64,000 nt of DNA from assembly GCF_000742135.1 (NCBI RefSeq), contig NZ_KN046818.1, positions 1,674,841-1,738,840 of the forward strand, written 5' to 3'. Positions 27,613-37,696 of the stretch are shown here, in pieces. The notes under the pieces were generated by a model that was not told where the DNA came from, did not search any database, and saw only the letters and a program-made list of their open reading frames with translations. Within the stretch, counting starts at the first letter, position 1; each line of letters opens with the position of its first letter. This DNA comes from Klebsiella pneumoniae (lineage in GTDB: Bacteria > Pseudomonadota > Gammaproteobacteria > Enterobacterales > Enterobacteriaceae). The translations under genes and the position numbers were made by a program.

Positions 27613-27914
27613 CATAACCCCTTATTCATATGTTAAAAGACAACAATTCTCGAGGTTTAATGCATATTTTTTGAAGCAAGTTAATTATATCAGGGATCAA
27701 GAATAAACTCGAGAAATTAAATGAAAGGCAGCATGATTTTCTTCTTTTGCCGCTTTTTTACTCAAGATAAGCGCGTAAAATGGCCACTTTAGTCGATATT
27801 GAGCAGAATAATCAGGACTATTCTGAACAGAAGAGGGGATAAAAAAAGCCGGGGCGACCCGGCAAAAAAAGCACAATGAGGGAGCAAACCAGAGTAACTG
27901 GATCCCGCCATGCT
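27613..27914. other. AT-rich intergenic region between bssS and dinI
   Basis: 302 bases without a supported gene. The left part should hold the leftward bssS promoter; the right end holds the dinI terminator. Short ORFs here have no recognisable sequence. Confidence 0.6.
27841..27872 (-). terminator. Terminator of dinI
   Basis: GCCGGG..CCCGGC at 27848-27863 flanked by A7 on both sides (T7 in the minus-strand RNA), about 50 bases past the dinI stop. Confidence 0.85.
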
Positions 27915-28166
27915 TCAGGAGAGATCGTGGACAAACCAGTCGTCCGCGCTTTCCCATGTTTCCTGCAGGATTTCGCTTATCCGGTCTTTGTCTTCTTTCA
28001 GGGCGCCAAACACCGAGAGCTGATTACCGGTGGCGTAGCGGACGCTCACCTGGCTATCGATGGCCGGGAATTGCTCGGCGATACGGCGAGAGAGTTCGTT
28101 ATTCAGCGCTTCCAGCGCGCCGTTAGGTAAGGCGGTCGTTTTGGCGATAGACACTTCAATGCGCAT
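27915..28166 (-). CDS. dinI: DinI, SOS damage-inducible modulator of RecA
   Basis: 83-aa protein (81 in E. coli) that binds RecA filaments and tunes LexA and UmuD cleavage. Start MRIEVSIAKTTALP at 28166 with GGGGGCAAT upstream; ORF extension upstream is non-coding and contains the LexA box. Conserved: ELSRRIAEQFP, VSVRYATGNQLSVFG, DRISEILQETWESADDWF. The acidic carboxyl helix binds RecA in the family. Confidence 0.95.
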   Translation of the reverse strand: MRIEVSIAKTTALPNGALEALNNELSRRIAEQFPAIDSQVSVRYATGNQLSVFGALKEDKDRISEILQETWESADDWFVHDLS

Positions 28167-28185
28167 AATTGCCCCCTGCGTTTGA

Positions 28186-28205
28186 TACTGGTTATTTATA
28201 CAGTA
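28186..28205. promoter_or_regulatory. LexA (SOS) box of dinI
   Basis: TACTGGTTATTTATACAGTA matches TACTGT-N8-ACAGTA in all but one half-site base (G for T), 19 bases before the dinI ATG. Confidence 0.85.
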
Positions 28206-28238
28206 TCTGGTTGGCGTTGACAACAGGGGGCTGCGTTT

Positions 28239-29285
28239 TTATTTCTTCACGGTCCAGCGAACGGTTTCACCCGCCAGGAAGGGCACCAGGGTGTCATTAG
28301 GCAGGGCAATGCTGTCCACAACGGTCGTCTCTTCACGCACCAGTTCAACGTAGCTCTCATTGACCGGCAGACCGTAGAAGCGCGGGCCGTTCAGCGAGCA
28401 GAAAGCCTCAAAGTGCTGCAGAGCGTTCATTTCTTCAAACACCGTGGCGTAGCTGCCGAGGGCGGTCGGGGCGTTAAAGCAGCCGGCGCAGCCACAGCTG
28501 GCTTCCTTACGGTGGCGGGCGTGCGGTGCGGAGTCGGTGCCGAGGAAGGCGCGGCTGAAGCCGCTGGCGACCAGCTCCCGCAGAGCCTGCTGATGAATAT
28601 TGCGTTTAAGTACCGGCAGACAGTACAGGTGAGGGCGAATGCCGCCCACCAGCATATGGTTGCGGTTGAACATCAGATGCTGCGGGGTGATGGTAGCAGC
28701 CAGCAGTTCGTTACCGTCACGCACGTACTCGGCGGCGTCTTTGGTGGTGATATGTTCAAAAACCACTTTCAGGCCGGGCAGGCGCTGGCGCAGGGGCTCC
28801 ATCACCGTCTCAATAAAGCGCGCTTCACGATCGAAAATATCAATCTCGGCGTGAGTGACTTCGCCGTGAACGAGCAACGGCATCCCCAGTTTTTCCATCC
28901 GCTCCAGCACTGGCATAATGGCGTCGGTGCTGGTGACGCCGTGGCTGGAGTTAGTGGTGGCATTGGCCGGGTAGAGCTTGGCGGCGGTGAACACCCCTTC
29001 GTTAAAGCCGCGTTCCAGCTCCGCTGGGTCGAGAGAGTCTGTCAGATAGCAGGTCATCAGCGGGGTAAAATCATGCCCGGCCGGCACGGCGTCCATAATG
29101 CGCTGGCGGTAAGCGATAGCCGCCGCGACGGTGGTGACAGGCGGCACCAGATTCGGCATCACGATCGCCCGGCCATAAAACTCACTGGTATAAGGCACGA
29201 CGGTTTTCAGCATATCGTCATCGCGCAGATGGATATGCCAGTCGTCTGGGCGGCGGATTTTCAATACCTGGGATTGTGCTGTCAT
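28239..29285 (-). CDS. pyrC: PyrC, dihydroorotase
   Basis: Zinc metalloenzyme converting carbamoyl aspartate to dihydroorotate in pyrimidine synthesis. 348 aa, equal to E. coli. Metal and substrate residues: [11 protein letters not shown] (about 14-24), the carbamylated Lys in [15 protein letters not shown] (about 103), LLVHGEV (His 140), [13 protein letters not shown] (His 178), and [15 protein letters not shown] (Asp 251). A PurR-type operator lies upstream. In E. coli it is also controlled through alternative transcription starts sensing CTP. Confidence 0.97.
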   Translation of the reverse strand: MTAQSQVLKIRRPDDWHIHLRDDDMLKTVVPYTSEFYGRAIVMPNLVPPVTTVAAAIAYRQRIMDAVPAGHDFTPLMTCYLTDSLDPAELERGFNEGVFTAAKLYPANATTNSSHGVTSTDAIMPVLERMEKLGMPLLVHGEVTHAEIDIFDREARFIETVMEPLRQRLPGLKVVFEHITTKDAAEYVRDGNELLAATITPQHLMFNRNHMLVGGIRPHLYCLPVLKRNIHQQALRELVASGFSRAFLGTDSAPHARHRKEASCGCAGCFNAPTALGSYATVFEEMNALQHFEAFCSLNGPRFYGLPVNESYVELVREETTVVDSIALPNDTLVPFLAGETVRWTVKK

Positions 29286-29346
29286 GGAAGGCTCCGGCTA
29301 ATAGGTTCAGTCATCAGGGCTGTTTTTTGCCAGGCACTAAGGATAA

Positions 29347-29362
29347 GCGTAAACGTTTTCCT
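29347..29362. promoter_or_regulatory. PurR box upstream of pyrC
   Basis: GCGTAAACGTTTTCCT matches 13 of 16 positions of ACGCAAACGTTTTCGT with an intact AAACGTTTTC core. E. coli pyrC is known to carry a PurR operator here. Confidence 0.75.
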
Positions 29363-29410
29363 TTGCACTCATTTCCGTAAAAAATTCAGGGCGCCGTAGC
29401 GCCCTGGAGA

Positions 29411-29971
29411 TTAATTGGTAAAGGGGATGACAATCTCGCCTGGCTTCACCTCTATACCTTTGGCGTATTTCTTCGCCAGCGCTTCGCCGGTGCTGGCGTC
29501 CTCACGCAGGACATAAGCCGGCTGCTGGCTGAAGTAGCTGCGCAGAGACTGATTCAGGTAGGGGAGCAGGGCCTGAATAACCGACTGCAGCTTCTCCGGC
29601 GCCACTTTGGCATCGACCACTTCCATTTCCTGCAGGAAGATGGCGCCTTTCTCTCGGTCAAAGGTTGGCAGCGCTTTGAGCTTCAGATCGATCGTCGCTT
29701 TCTGCGTGCCGAACAGGGAGTTAAGATCGACGTTGGCGATCCCGCTCAGGGTGACTTTGCCCGGCTCCTCGCGCCCGATAGCGCTGGTCAGGTTCTGCAG
29801 TTCGATATGGGCGTCGGCAACGCCTTTCAGACCAATATCTTTGGCGAAATGGTTTCGCTTCTGCAGGGCCTGGTTAATCTCTTGCTCGCTTACCGTGTAT
29901 TGGGTCAGCTGATTACAGCCACTCAGCAGGCCGCTGACAATTAGCGCGGCGGCGATCAATATCTTTTTCAT
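29411..29971 (-). CDS. yceB: YceB, lipoprotein
   Basis: 186-aa lipoprotein (same length as E. coli) of the DUF1439 type; function unknown. Signal peptide MKKILIAAALIVSGLLSGC with the lipobox Cys at residue 19. Then LTQYTVSEQEINQAL, ADAHIELQNLTSAIGREEP, LPYLNQSLRSYFSQQPAYVL, and the end VKPGEIVIPFTN. The start at 29971 has GAGGAAC upstream; the extra upstream frame is not conserved. In E. coli grxB lies next upstream; the 113 bases here cannot hold it. Confidence 0.94.
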   Translation of the reverse strand: MKKILIAAALIVSGLLSGCNQLTQYTVSEQEINQALQKRNHFAKDIGLKGVADAHIELQNLTSAIGREEPGKVTLSGIANVDLNSLFGTQKATIDLKLKALPTFDREKGAIFLQEMEVVDAKVAPEKLQSVIQALLPYLNQSLRSYFSQQPAYVLREDASTGEALAKKYAKGIEVKPGEIVIPFTN

Positions 29972-30084
29972 GGGGTTCCTCAAGCTCATACCTTCCTTCA
30001 TCCTGACACAAAGCATCATGACCTGTCAGCACCCATCGCGCCAGCAGAATAGGCTGAAAGCAGGAGAAACCGCCGCCGCGCGCA

Positions 30085-31293
30085 TCAGGTGCGCGGCTCC
30101 AGCATACCGGAGGCAGAGCGTTTCGGACTGAATTGCCACCATAGCGCCAGGAAGGTGATAACCCCGATGGCGCCGAGCATCAGCCACGGCAGTTCGGGCT
30201 GGCCGACGGCTTTCCCGGCATCAAACAGCCAGCCGCCGCCCGCGTAACCCAGCGCGCCGCCGAAGGCGAGCCCCAGACGGCTGAAACCCATATAGCTGCC
30301 ACGCGCCCGGGCGTCCGCCAGCGAAGCGCCCAGCGTCTCGCGGGCGGGTTCGGCAATGATAGAGCCGATGTAAAACAGGCAAATCAGGGTAAACAGCTGC
30401 TGTAAACTGCTGGTCATCCCGATGGGGAGCATGGCCAGGGTCATCACCAGCAGACCGGCCATCAGCCGGTGCTCAAGGCGGAAGCGTTTTTCGCTCCAAC
30501 GGGCAATAGGATAGAGCAGGGTGAGCGAAATGGTGGCTTCGATGGCGTACATCCATTTCACGGCGGCCGGCGAGCCGGCGATGTCATTCACCATGATCGG
30601 CAGCATCAGCATCACCTGCACCGCCAGCATATAATAGCCGGTCAGCGTCAGGACATAGGTGACGAAGCGTTTGTCCCGCAGCACCCGGCCCAGACCCTCG
30701 CGAATCGGCGTTTTCACCGTCGAGAGCTTCCATGCCGGCAGATACCAGGCGTTAAACGCGGCGCAGGCGATAAACAGCGCGGCGCCGGCGCTGCACACCA
30801 GGCGAAAATCATACTGCAGCAGCCAGCTGCCCAGCAGCGCGCCAATCACCGCGCCGGCGCTATCCTGCATCATCAGGATGGAGAAAAAGCGGCCGCGCTG
30901 ATGCGGACGCACCAGCTTAACCACCAGCGCCGCCCGCGGCGGATCGAACAGTGTACCGCCGAGTCCGGAGAGTATGCACGAGAACCACAGCACCCACGGC
31001 TCATGGGCGACGGCCATCGCCGCGAAACCGCCGGCACGCATCAGCATGCCGGTGACGATCATCGGTTTCGCGCCGAAGCGGTCGGCGATGGCGCCGCCAA
31101 AGATGCCTAATCCCTGCTGTACCAGCTGGCGCAGGCCGAGCGCAATGCCGACCATCAGCGCTGCCCAGCCCATCTGATCGACAAAGCGGATGGAAATCAG
31201 CGGAAAAACGACAAAAAAGCCCAGCACGACCAGCATGTTATCGACTAACAGGAAATATTTACCCAGGCTCCTTGCCTGCGAGACGCGGGACAT
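30085..31293 (-). CDS. mdtH: MdtH, MFS multidrug efflux protein
   Basis: Twelve-helix MFS exporter, 402 aa from [14 protein letters not shown] (AGGGGA upstream), equal to E. coli, where overexpression gives quinolone tolerance. The MFS motif [15 protein letters not shown] is at about 62-76. Conserved: [51 protein letters not shown]. The frame is open 55 codons further upstream, but those residues overlap the divergent rimJ promoter and are not MFS-like. Confidence 0.95.
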   Translation of the reverse strand: MSRVSQARSLGKYFLLVDNMLVVLGFFVVFPLISIRFVDQMGWAALMVGIALGLRQLVQQGLGIFGGAIADRFGAKPMIVTGMLMRAGGFAAMAVAHEPWVLWFSCILSGLGGTLFDPPRAALVVKLVRPHQRGRFFSILMMQDSAGAVIGALLGSWLLQYDFRLVCSAGAALFIACAAFNAWYLPAWKLSTVKTPIREGLGRVLRDKRFVTYVLTLTGYYMLAVQVMLMLPIMVNDIAGSPAAVKWMYAIEATISLTLLYPIARWSEKRFRLEHRLMAGLLVMTLAMLPIGMTSSLQQLFTLICLFYIGSIIAEPARETLGASLADARARGSYMGFSRLGLAFGGALGYAGGGWLFDAGKAVGQPELPWLMLGAIGVITFLALWWQFSPKRSASGMLEPRT

Positions 31294-31522
31294 TTCCCCT
31301 CCAGGGAAAAATAGAGATAAGCGAGGATATTCTGCGGGCAATCTGCTGCTTTTCCCAGCACCCTTGCGACAATATTTTTTTATCAAAAAGCAAGATCGAT
31401 TGAGCCTATTCATCGAAAAGAGGAGATGGCGCAGAAAATGGTATGTTGCTGTTTTCACACTATCGTGCAGGAAAGGTATAGTGATGAAAGCAAGAGTGAA
31501 GTCAGGGGGACTGAAAAAGGAA

Positions 31523-32107
31523 ATGTTTGGCTATCGCAGTAACGTGCCGAAGGTGCGTTTGACGACGGACCGGCTGGTGGTGCGCCTGGTTCACGATCGT
31601 GACGCCTGGCGTCTGGCCGATTATTACGCCGAAAATAAAGCGTTCTTAAAACCCTGGGAGCCGGTTCGTGACGACAGCCACTGCTATCCCTCCGGATGGC
31701 AGGCGCGTCTGTCGATGATCGCTGAGTTTCATAAGCAGGGGTCAGCTTTTTATTTCGCGCTGCTCGACCCTGAGGAAAAAGAGATCATCGGTGTGGCGAA
31801 TTTCTCCAACGTGGTGCGCGGATCTTTCCATGCCTGTTATCTTGGCTATTCCATTGGCGAGAAGTGGCAGGGGCAGGGGCTGATGTTTGAAGCGCTGACG
31901 TCGGCGATTCGCTATATGCAGCGCACGCAGCATATTCATCGCATTATGGCCAACTACATGCCGCATAATCAGCGCAGCGGCGCGCTGCTGGCGCGGTTGG
32001 GGTTTGAAAAAGAGGGTTACGCCAAAGATTATCTGCTGATTGACGGGCAGTGGCGTGACCATGTACTGACGGCGCTAACGACGCCGGACTGGTCTGCGGG
32101 ACGTTAA
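31523..32107 (+). CDS. rimJ: RimJ, ribosomal protein S5 N-alpha-acetyltransferase
   Basis: GNAT acetyltransferase modifying the N-terminal Ala of ribosomal protein S5; also implicated in 30S assembly. 194 aa from [13 protein letters not shown] at 31523 (AAAGGA upstream), equal to E. coli. Acetyl-CoA-binding motif [15 protein letters not shown] (about 113-127), then [23 protein letters not shown]. yceH starts 9 bases later, so rimJ, yceH and mviM look like one operon. Confidence 0.96.
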   Translation: MFGYRSNVPKVRLTTDRLVVRLVHDRDAWRLADYYAENKAFLKPWEPVRDDSHCYPSGWQARLSMIAEFHKQGSAFYFALLDPEEKEIIGVANFSNVVRGSFHACYLGYSIGEKWQGQGLMFEALTSAIRYMQRTQHIHRIMANYMPHNQRSGALLARLGFEKEGYAKDYLLIDGQWRDHVLTALTTPDWSAGR

Positions 32108-32116
32108 GGAGAGAGG

Positions 32117-32770
32117 ATGAAATATCAGTTAACTGCGCATGAAGCGCGCGTCATTGGCTGCCTGCTGGAAAAGCAGGTCACCACCCCCGAGCAGTATCCG
32201 CTGTCGGTAAATGCTGTGGTGACCGCCTGCAATCAGAAAACCAACCGCGAGCCAGTGATGTCGCTGAGCGAAGGCGAGGTCCAGGCCCTGCTGGATACGC
32301 TGGTGAAACGGCACTATCTGCGCACGGTCAGCGGATTCGGTAATCGCGTCACCAAGTATGAACAGCGCTTTTGCAACTTCGAATTTGGCGATCTGAAGCT
32401 TAGCGCCGGCGAGGTCGCGGTGGTCACGACGCTGCTGCTGCGCGGTGCTCAGACGCCGGGCGAATTACGCAGCCGGGCGCAGCGGATGTATGAGTTCAGC
32501 GATATGGCGGAAGTGGAAAGCGTGCTGGAAGGGCTGACGACGCGCGAAGATGGCCCCTTCGTCGCCCGGTTGCCCCGGGAGCCGGGAAAACGGGAAAGCC
32601 GCTATATGCATCTGTTTTGCGACGATATGGACACGCTGATCACCACAGTGGAAGCTCTCGCGCCGCTGGACGATGACGGCGATCTGCGCGCCAGGGTTGA
32701 AGCGCTGGAGGGCGAGGTGGCGGAGCTGAAAGCGCGCCTCGATTCGCTGTTACACCATCTGGGAGACTAA
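32117..32770 (+). CDS. yceH: YceH, DUF480 protein
   Basis: 217-aa protein of the DUF480 family with two winged-helix-like domains; function unknown. Sequence features: [20 protein letters not shown] and [11 protein letters not shown]-like segment early, then [21 protein letters not shown] carboxyl coiled-coil stretch [20 protein letters not shown] follows, ending HLGD. GGAGAGAGG precedes the ATG. It is in tight series with rimJ (9 bases) and mviM (3 bases). Confidence 0.94.
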   Translation: MKYQLTAHEARVIGCLLEKQVTTPEQYPLSVNAVVTACNQKTNREPVMSLSEGEVQALLDTLVKRHYLRTVSGFGNRVTKYEQRFCNFEFGDLKLSAGEVAVVTTLLLRGAQTPGELRSRAQRMYEFSDMAEVESVLEGLTTREDGPFVARLPREPGKRESRYMHLFCDDMDTLITTVEALAPLDDDGDLRARVEALEGEVAELKARLDSLLHHLGD

Positions 32771-32773
32771 AAC

Positions 32774-33697
32774 GTGGGGACAAGATTGCGCATTGGGGTG
32801 GTCGGCTTAGGCAGCATTGCGCAGAAAGCGTGGCTGCCGGTGCTGGGGGCGGCGGAAAGCTGGACGCTGCAGGCGGCCTGGTCGCCGGGTAAAGAGAAGG
32901 CGCTACGGATCTGCGAAACCTGGCGGATGCCATACGCTGATTCCCTCGATGCCCTGGCGGCACAGTGCGATGCGGTCTTTGTCCATACCTCGACGGCTTC
33001 ACATTATGAAGTAGTGAATCACTTACTGAATGCCGGGGTTCATGTTTGTGTGGATAAACCATTGGCGGACAAGCTGAGTGAGGCGGAGACGCTGGTCGAG
33101 CTGGCGGCGCGACGTCGACTGACGTTGATGGTCGGTTTCAATCGCCGCTTCGCGCCGCTCTATCGGGAGCTGAAGGGGCGGCTGGGCGAGGCGGCCTCGC
33201 TGCGGATGGATAAACACCGTAGCGATAGCGTCGGCAACGATCTGCGCTTTACGCTGCTTGATGACTATCTGCATGTGGTGGATACCGCGCTATGGCTGGC
33301 CGACGGTCAGGCGCGTCTGCGCGGCGGCGCGCTGAAGATCACCCCGCAGGGCGAAATGCTCTATGCCGAACATCAGTTCAGTTCGCCCCGGCTGCAGGTC
33401 ACCACCAGCATGCATCGTCGCGCAGGCAGCCAGCGCGAGTGGGTGCAGGCGGTCACGGATGGCGGGCTATATGCCGTCAGCGAGATGCGCGAATGGCAGG
33501 AGGAGTGCGGTCATGGCGTGGTCCAGCGCCCGGTTGCCGGCTGGCAAACCACCCTTGAGCAGCGCGGCTTTGTCGGCTGCGCGCGCCATTTTATCGAATG
33601 CGTGCAAAATCAGACAGTTCCTGAAACTGCAGGCGAACAGGCGCTGCTGGCTCAGCGGATCGTTGAGAAACTGTGGCGCGACGCCATTAGCGAATAA
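32774..33697 (+). CDS. mviM: MviM, Gfo/Idh/MocA-family oxidoreductase
   Basis: 307-aa predicted NAD(P)-dependent oxidoreductase, substrate unknown. Rossmann motif RIGVVGLGSIAQKAWLPVL (about 5-23), VHVCVDKPLADKL with the family EKP-like DKP, and GFNRRFAPLYRELK. GTG start three bases after the yceH stop. It lies upstream of murJ, an association seen across enterobacteria, though no direct role in peptidoglycan export is shown by the sequence. Confidence 0.94.
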   Translation: MGTRLRIGVVGLGSIAQKAWLPVLGAAESWTLQAAWSPGKEKALRICETWRMPYADSLDALAAQCDAVFVHTSTASHYEVVNHLLNAGVHVCVDKPLADKLSEAETLVELAARRRLTLMVGFNRRFAPLYRELKGRLGEAASLRMDKHRSDSVGNDLRFTLLDDYLHVVDTALWLADGQARLRGGALKITPQGEMLYAEHQFSSPRLQVTTSMHRRAGSQREWVQAVTDGGLYAVSEMREWQEECGHGVVQRPVAGWQTTLEQRGFVGCARHFIECVQNQTVPETAGEQALLAQRIVEKLWRDAISE

Positions 33698-33742
33698 TCC
33701 ATTGTAACAACTGACAGTAGTAATTCATGTTGAACCCGGTAG

Positions 33743-35344
<1,602 letters not shown>

Positions 35345-35360
35345 GCGGTTGTGAGGGTAG

Positions 35361-35400
35361 AAAAACCCCGCTTCGCCTCAGGCGAAGCGGGGTTTTTTTT
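35361..35400. terminator. Bidirectional terminator murJ / MFS gene
   Basis: CCCCGCTTCGCC TCA GGCGAAGCGGGG flanked by A5 and T8; serves convergent genes. The MFS stop codon overlaps its T run. Confidence 0.92.
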
Positions 35401-36613
35401 ATGATGCGCTGCGTTCGGCAGCGAGGATGCGGGCATTCTCCAGCAGGCGGATCGCCAGGGCTAGCGCGCCAGTGATCACTGCCAGCGTGACCACTCCGTT
35501 CCAGCCGGCCAGCACGTACAGCTTACTGCCCAGCACCGATCCCAGCGACATCCCGATAAACACCACGGTGAACAGCAGGGCGTTGAGGCGGCCGCGGGCC
35601 TGTGGCTCAAGGCCATATACCAGGTTCTGATGCGCCACCAGGCTTGACTGCAGGCCAAGGTCAAAGCCAATCGCCGACAGGGCAATCAGCGCCAACTGAG
35701 CGTGCACTGGCAGCAGCGGCAGCACAAACATCAGGGCAAAGGAGAGGGTGACCAGCGCCGCACCCATCTGTGTCACCTTACCGGCGCCAAATTTATCGGC
35801 CAGACCGCCGGCAAGCGGCGCGGCCAGCGCCCCGGCGGCCCCGGCGATACCGAAACCGCCCGCTACTGCGCTGCCCATGTGATAGTGTTCGGAGAGCATC
35901 ACCGCCAGCGTCGACCAGAAGGCGCTAAAGGCGATGGAGAGCGCGCCCTGAGCTAGCGCGGCGCGGCGTAATGCCGGGTAACGCTGCCACAGATGCGCCA
36001 TCGAGGCCATCAGCTGCGGATAGCTCAGCGTCGAGTGCACAGCGAAGCGCGGCAGGACGCGCCACATTACCAGGCCAATCAGCGCGACGCTGACCGCCGC
36101 CGCCTGATACATCACCCGCCAGCCGAATACGGCGCCCACCACGCCGCTGACCGTCCGGGAGAGCAGGATCCCCAGCAGCAGCCCGGTCATCACGGTGCCC
36201 ACCATTTTTCCCTGCTTGCCCGCCGGGGCGAGGATCGCCGCCGCCGGGACGATATCCTGCGCCATGGTCGCCGCCATACCGATCAGCAGACTGACCACCA
36301 GCAGTGAGCTGAGCTGGCCGGTGAGGCTGCACAGGAGCAGCAGGAGCGCCAGCAGCGCGCTTTTCACCAGGATCAGCCGGCGGCGATCGTGGCGGTCGCC
36401 GAGCGGGAGCAGGAACAGAATGCCGAGCGCATAACCCGCCTGCGTCAGGGTAGGGACCAGACCCATACCTTCTACAGTCAGGTGGAGATTGGCGCCCATC
36501 AACGGCAGCAGCGGCTGCGCGTAGTAAATAGAGGCGACGCTAAAGCCGGCGCCGAGTGCGAGAATGAAGATAATCCAGCCTGCGTCGCGGGTGGAAAGGG
36601 AAGTCGGTGTCAT
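35399..36613 (-). CDS. MFS exporter (sugar/drug efflux type)
   Basis: 404-aa twelve-helix major facilitator protein. Helices begin at WIIFILALGAGFSVASIYY; the MFS motif is LPLGDRHDRRRLILVKS (about 70-86) and the second-half equivalent is GGLADKFGAGKV. The ATG at 36613 has GAGG upstream; a TTG six bases earlier is unlikely. It resembles aromatic or sugar efflux proteins of the DHA1 type; the substrate is not readable. It is divergent from a LysR regulator across 109 bases, suggesting regulation by it. Together they occupy the flagellar position of E. coli. Confidence 0.9.
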   Translation of the reverse strand: MTPTSLSTRDAGWIIFILALGAGFSVASIYYAQPLLPLMGANLHLTVEGMGLVPTLTQAGYALGILFLLPLGDRHDRRRLILVKSALLALLLLLCSLTGQLSSLLVVSLLIGMAATMAQDIVPAAAILAPAGKQGKMVGTVMTGLLLGILLSRTVSGVVGAVFGWRVMYQAAAVSVALIGLVMWRVLPRFAVHSTLSYPQLMASMAHLWQRYPALRRAALAQGALSIAFSAFWSTLAVMLSEHYHMGSAVAGGFGIAGAAGALAAPLAGGLADKFGAGKVTQMGAALVTLSFALMFVLPLLPVHAQLALIALSAIGFDLGLQSSLVAHQNLVYGLEPQARGRLNALLFTVVFIGMSLGSVLGSKLYVLAGWNGVVTLAVITGALALAIRLLENARILAAERSAS

Positions 36614-36693
36614 GTTCAATGCCTCATAGATGCGATGGGGCTATTTTTCCCTGAACGCGACTGGCGCGGTAGCCGGGCTGGTGGTAAAACGGT

Positions 36694-36710
36694 TATACGT
36701 AGTACGTATA
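36694..36710. promoter_or_regulatory. 17-bp palindrome between MFS and LysR genes
   Basis: TATACGTA G TACGTATA, perfect, 12 bases before the LysR ATG and 80 before the MFS ATG. Size and T..A ends fit a LysR binding site. Confidence 0.65.
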
Positions 36711-36722
36711 GGCAAAAGGAAA

Positions 36723-37658
36723 ATGAAAAGACAAGAGCGTATAGACCGCATTGAGCTGATGCGCACCTATATCCGCATCGTAGAGGCCGGATCGCTCTCC
36801 GCCGCCGCAGGGCAGATGGACACTACCCAGGCGACCGTCAGCCGCCGCCTGCAGTCCCTTGAAGGGCTGCTGGGGGTTAAGCTGATCCTGCGCACCACCC
36901 ATGCGATGAAGCTCACTGACGATGGCGAACGCTGTTATCGTCACGCCCGTCAGGTGGTGGACGCCTGGCTGGCGCTGGAGGATGACCTGCGTATTGCCGA
37001 CGATCGGCCGGTGGGCGTTCTGCGAGTGCGGGCGCCCCACGCGTTTGGCCAGCAGCAGCTGCTGGCGCCGCTGGTGGCATTTCTACAGCGCCATCCGCAG
37101 CTGTCGGTGGAGTGGATGCTAAACGATAATACCGTCGACTTCCTCAGCGATAATATCGACTGCGCTATTCGCGTGGGGGCGGAGGTGGATCCAGCAACGG
37201 TATCCGTACTGCTGGCGGAAGTGCCGCGCTGCGTAGTGGCTTCTCCTGAGCTGCTGGCGAAGTATCCGCCGTTAACCTCGCTGGAGGCGTTATCGGGCCT
37301 GCCATGGATCGCCATTAATACCTTTTATCAGCATGAGGTACGGCTCAGGCATCAGGCAAGCGGGCAGATTGTCTCTACAGCGATTACTCCCTGTCTGAGC
37401 ACTGACAGTCTTTACGTCGCGCGCAACACCGCGCTGGCGGGGCTGGGGGTGGCGATGGTGTCCAGCTGGACGGTCGTGGAGGATATTGCCGCCGGACGGC
37501 TGATTGAGCTGTTCCCGCAGTGGCGACCCGCCTCGCTGCCGGTTCATCTGGTTTATCCCTGGGCGCGCTATTACCCGACACGCCTGCGTAAGTTCCTCGA
37601 CCTGATGCGGGAGATCATGCCGGATCTCGCCGGGATGCAGCGTCCGCAAAGCGCATAA
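36723..37658 (+). CDS. LysR-family transcriptional regulator (divergent from MFS exporter)
   Basis: 311-aa LysR-type regulator from MKRQERIDRIELM at 36723 (AAAGGA upstream). DNA-binding part: AGSLSAAAGQMDTTQATVSR and LGVKLILRTTHAMKLTDDGE (about 22-75). The effector domain contains GVLRVRAPHAFGQQQL and DNIDCAIRVGAEVD. It should govern the divergent MFS gene and itself through the palindrome at 36694-36710. The end overlaps a terminator shared with rne. Confidence 0.92.
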   Translation: MKRQERIDRIELMRTYIRIVEAGSLSAAAGQMDTTQATVSRRLQSLEGLLGVKLILRTTHAMKLTDDGERCYRHARQVVDAWLALEDDLRIADDRPVGVLRVRAPHAFGQQQLLAPLVAFLQRHPQLSVEWMLNDNTVDFLSDNIDCAIRVGAEVDPATVSVLLAEVPRCVVASPELLAKYPPLTSLEALSGLPWIAINTFYQHEVRLRHQASGQIVSTAITPCLSTDSLYVARNTALAGLGVAMVSSWTVVEDIAAGRLIELFPQWRPASLPVHLVYPWARYYPTRLRKFLDLMREIMPDLAGMQRPQSA

Positions 37659-37686
37659 AAAAACCGGCCAAAGGCCGGTTTTTTTA
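37657..37686. terminator. Bidirectional terminator LysR / rne
   Basis: AAAAAACCGGCC AAA GGCCGGTTTTTTT between the convergent LysR gene and rne. Confidence 0.88.
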
Positions 37687-37696
37687 TTAAGCACGC

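Noticed and set aside
28413-29399. 328-aa ORF antisense to pyrC
   Set aside because: Shadow of pyrC with no family features.
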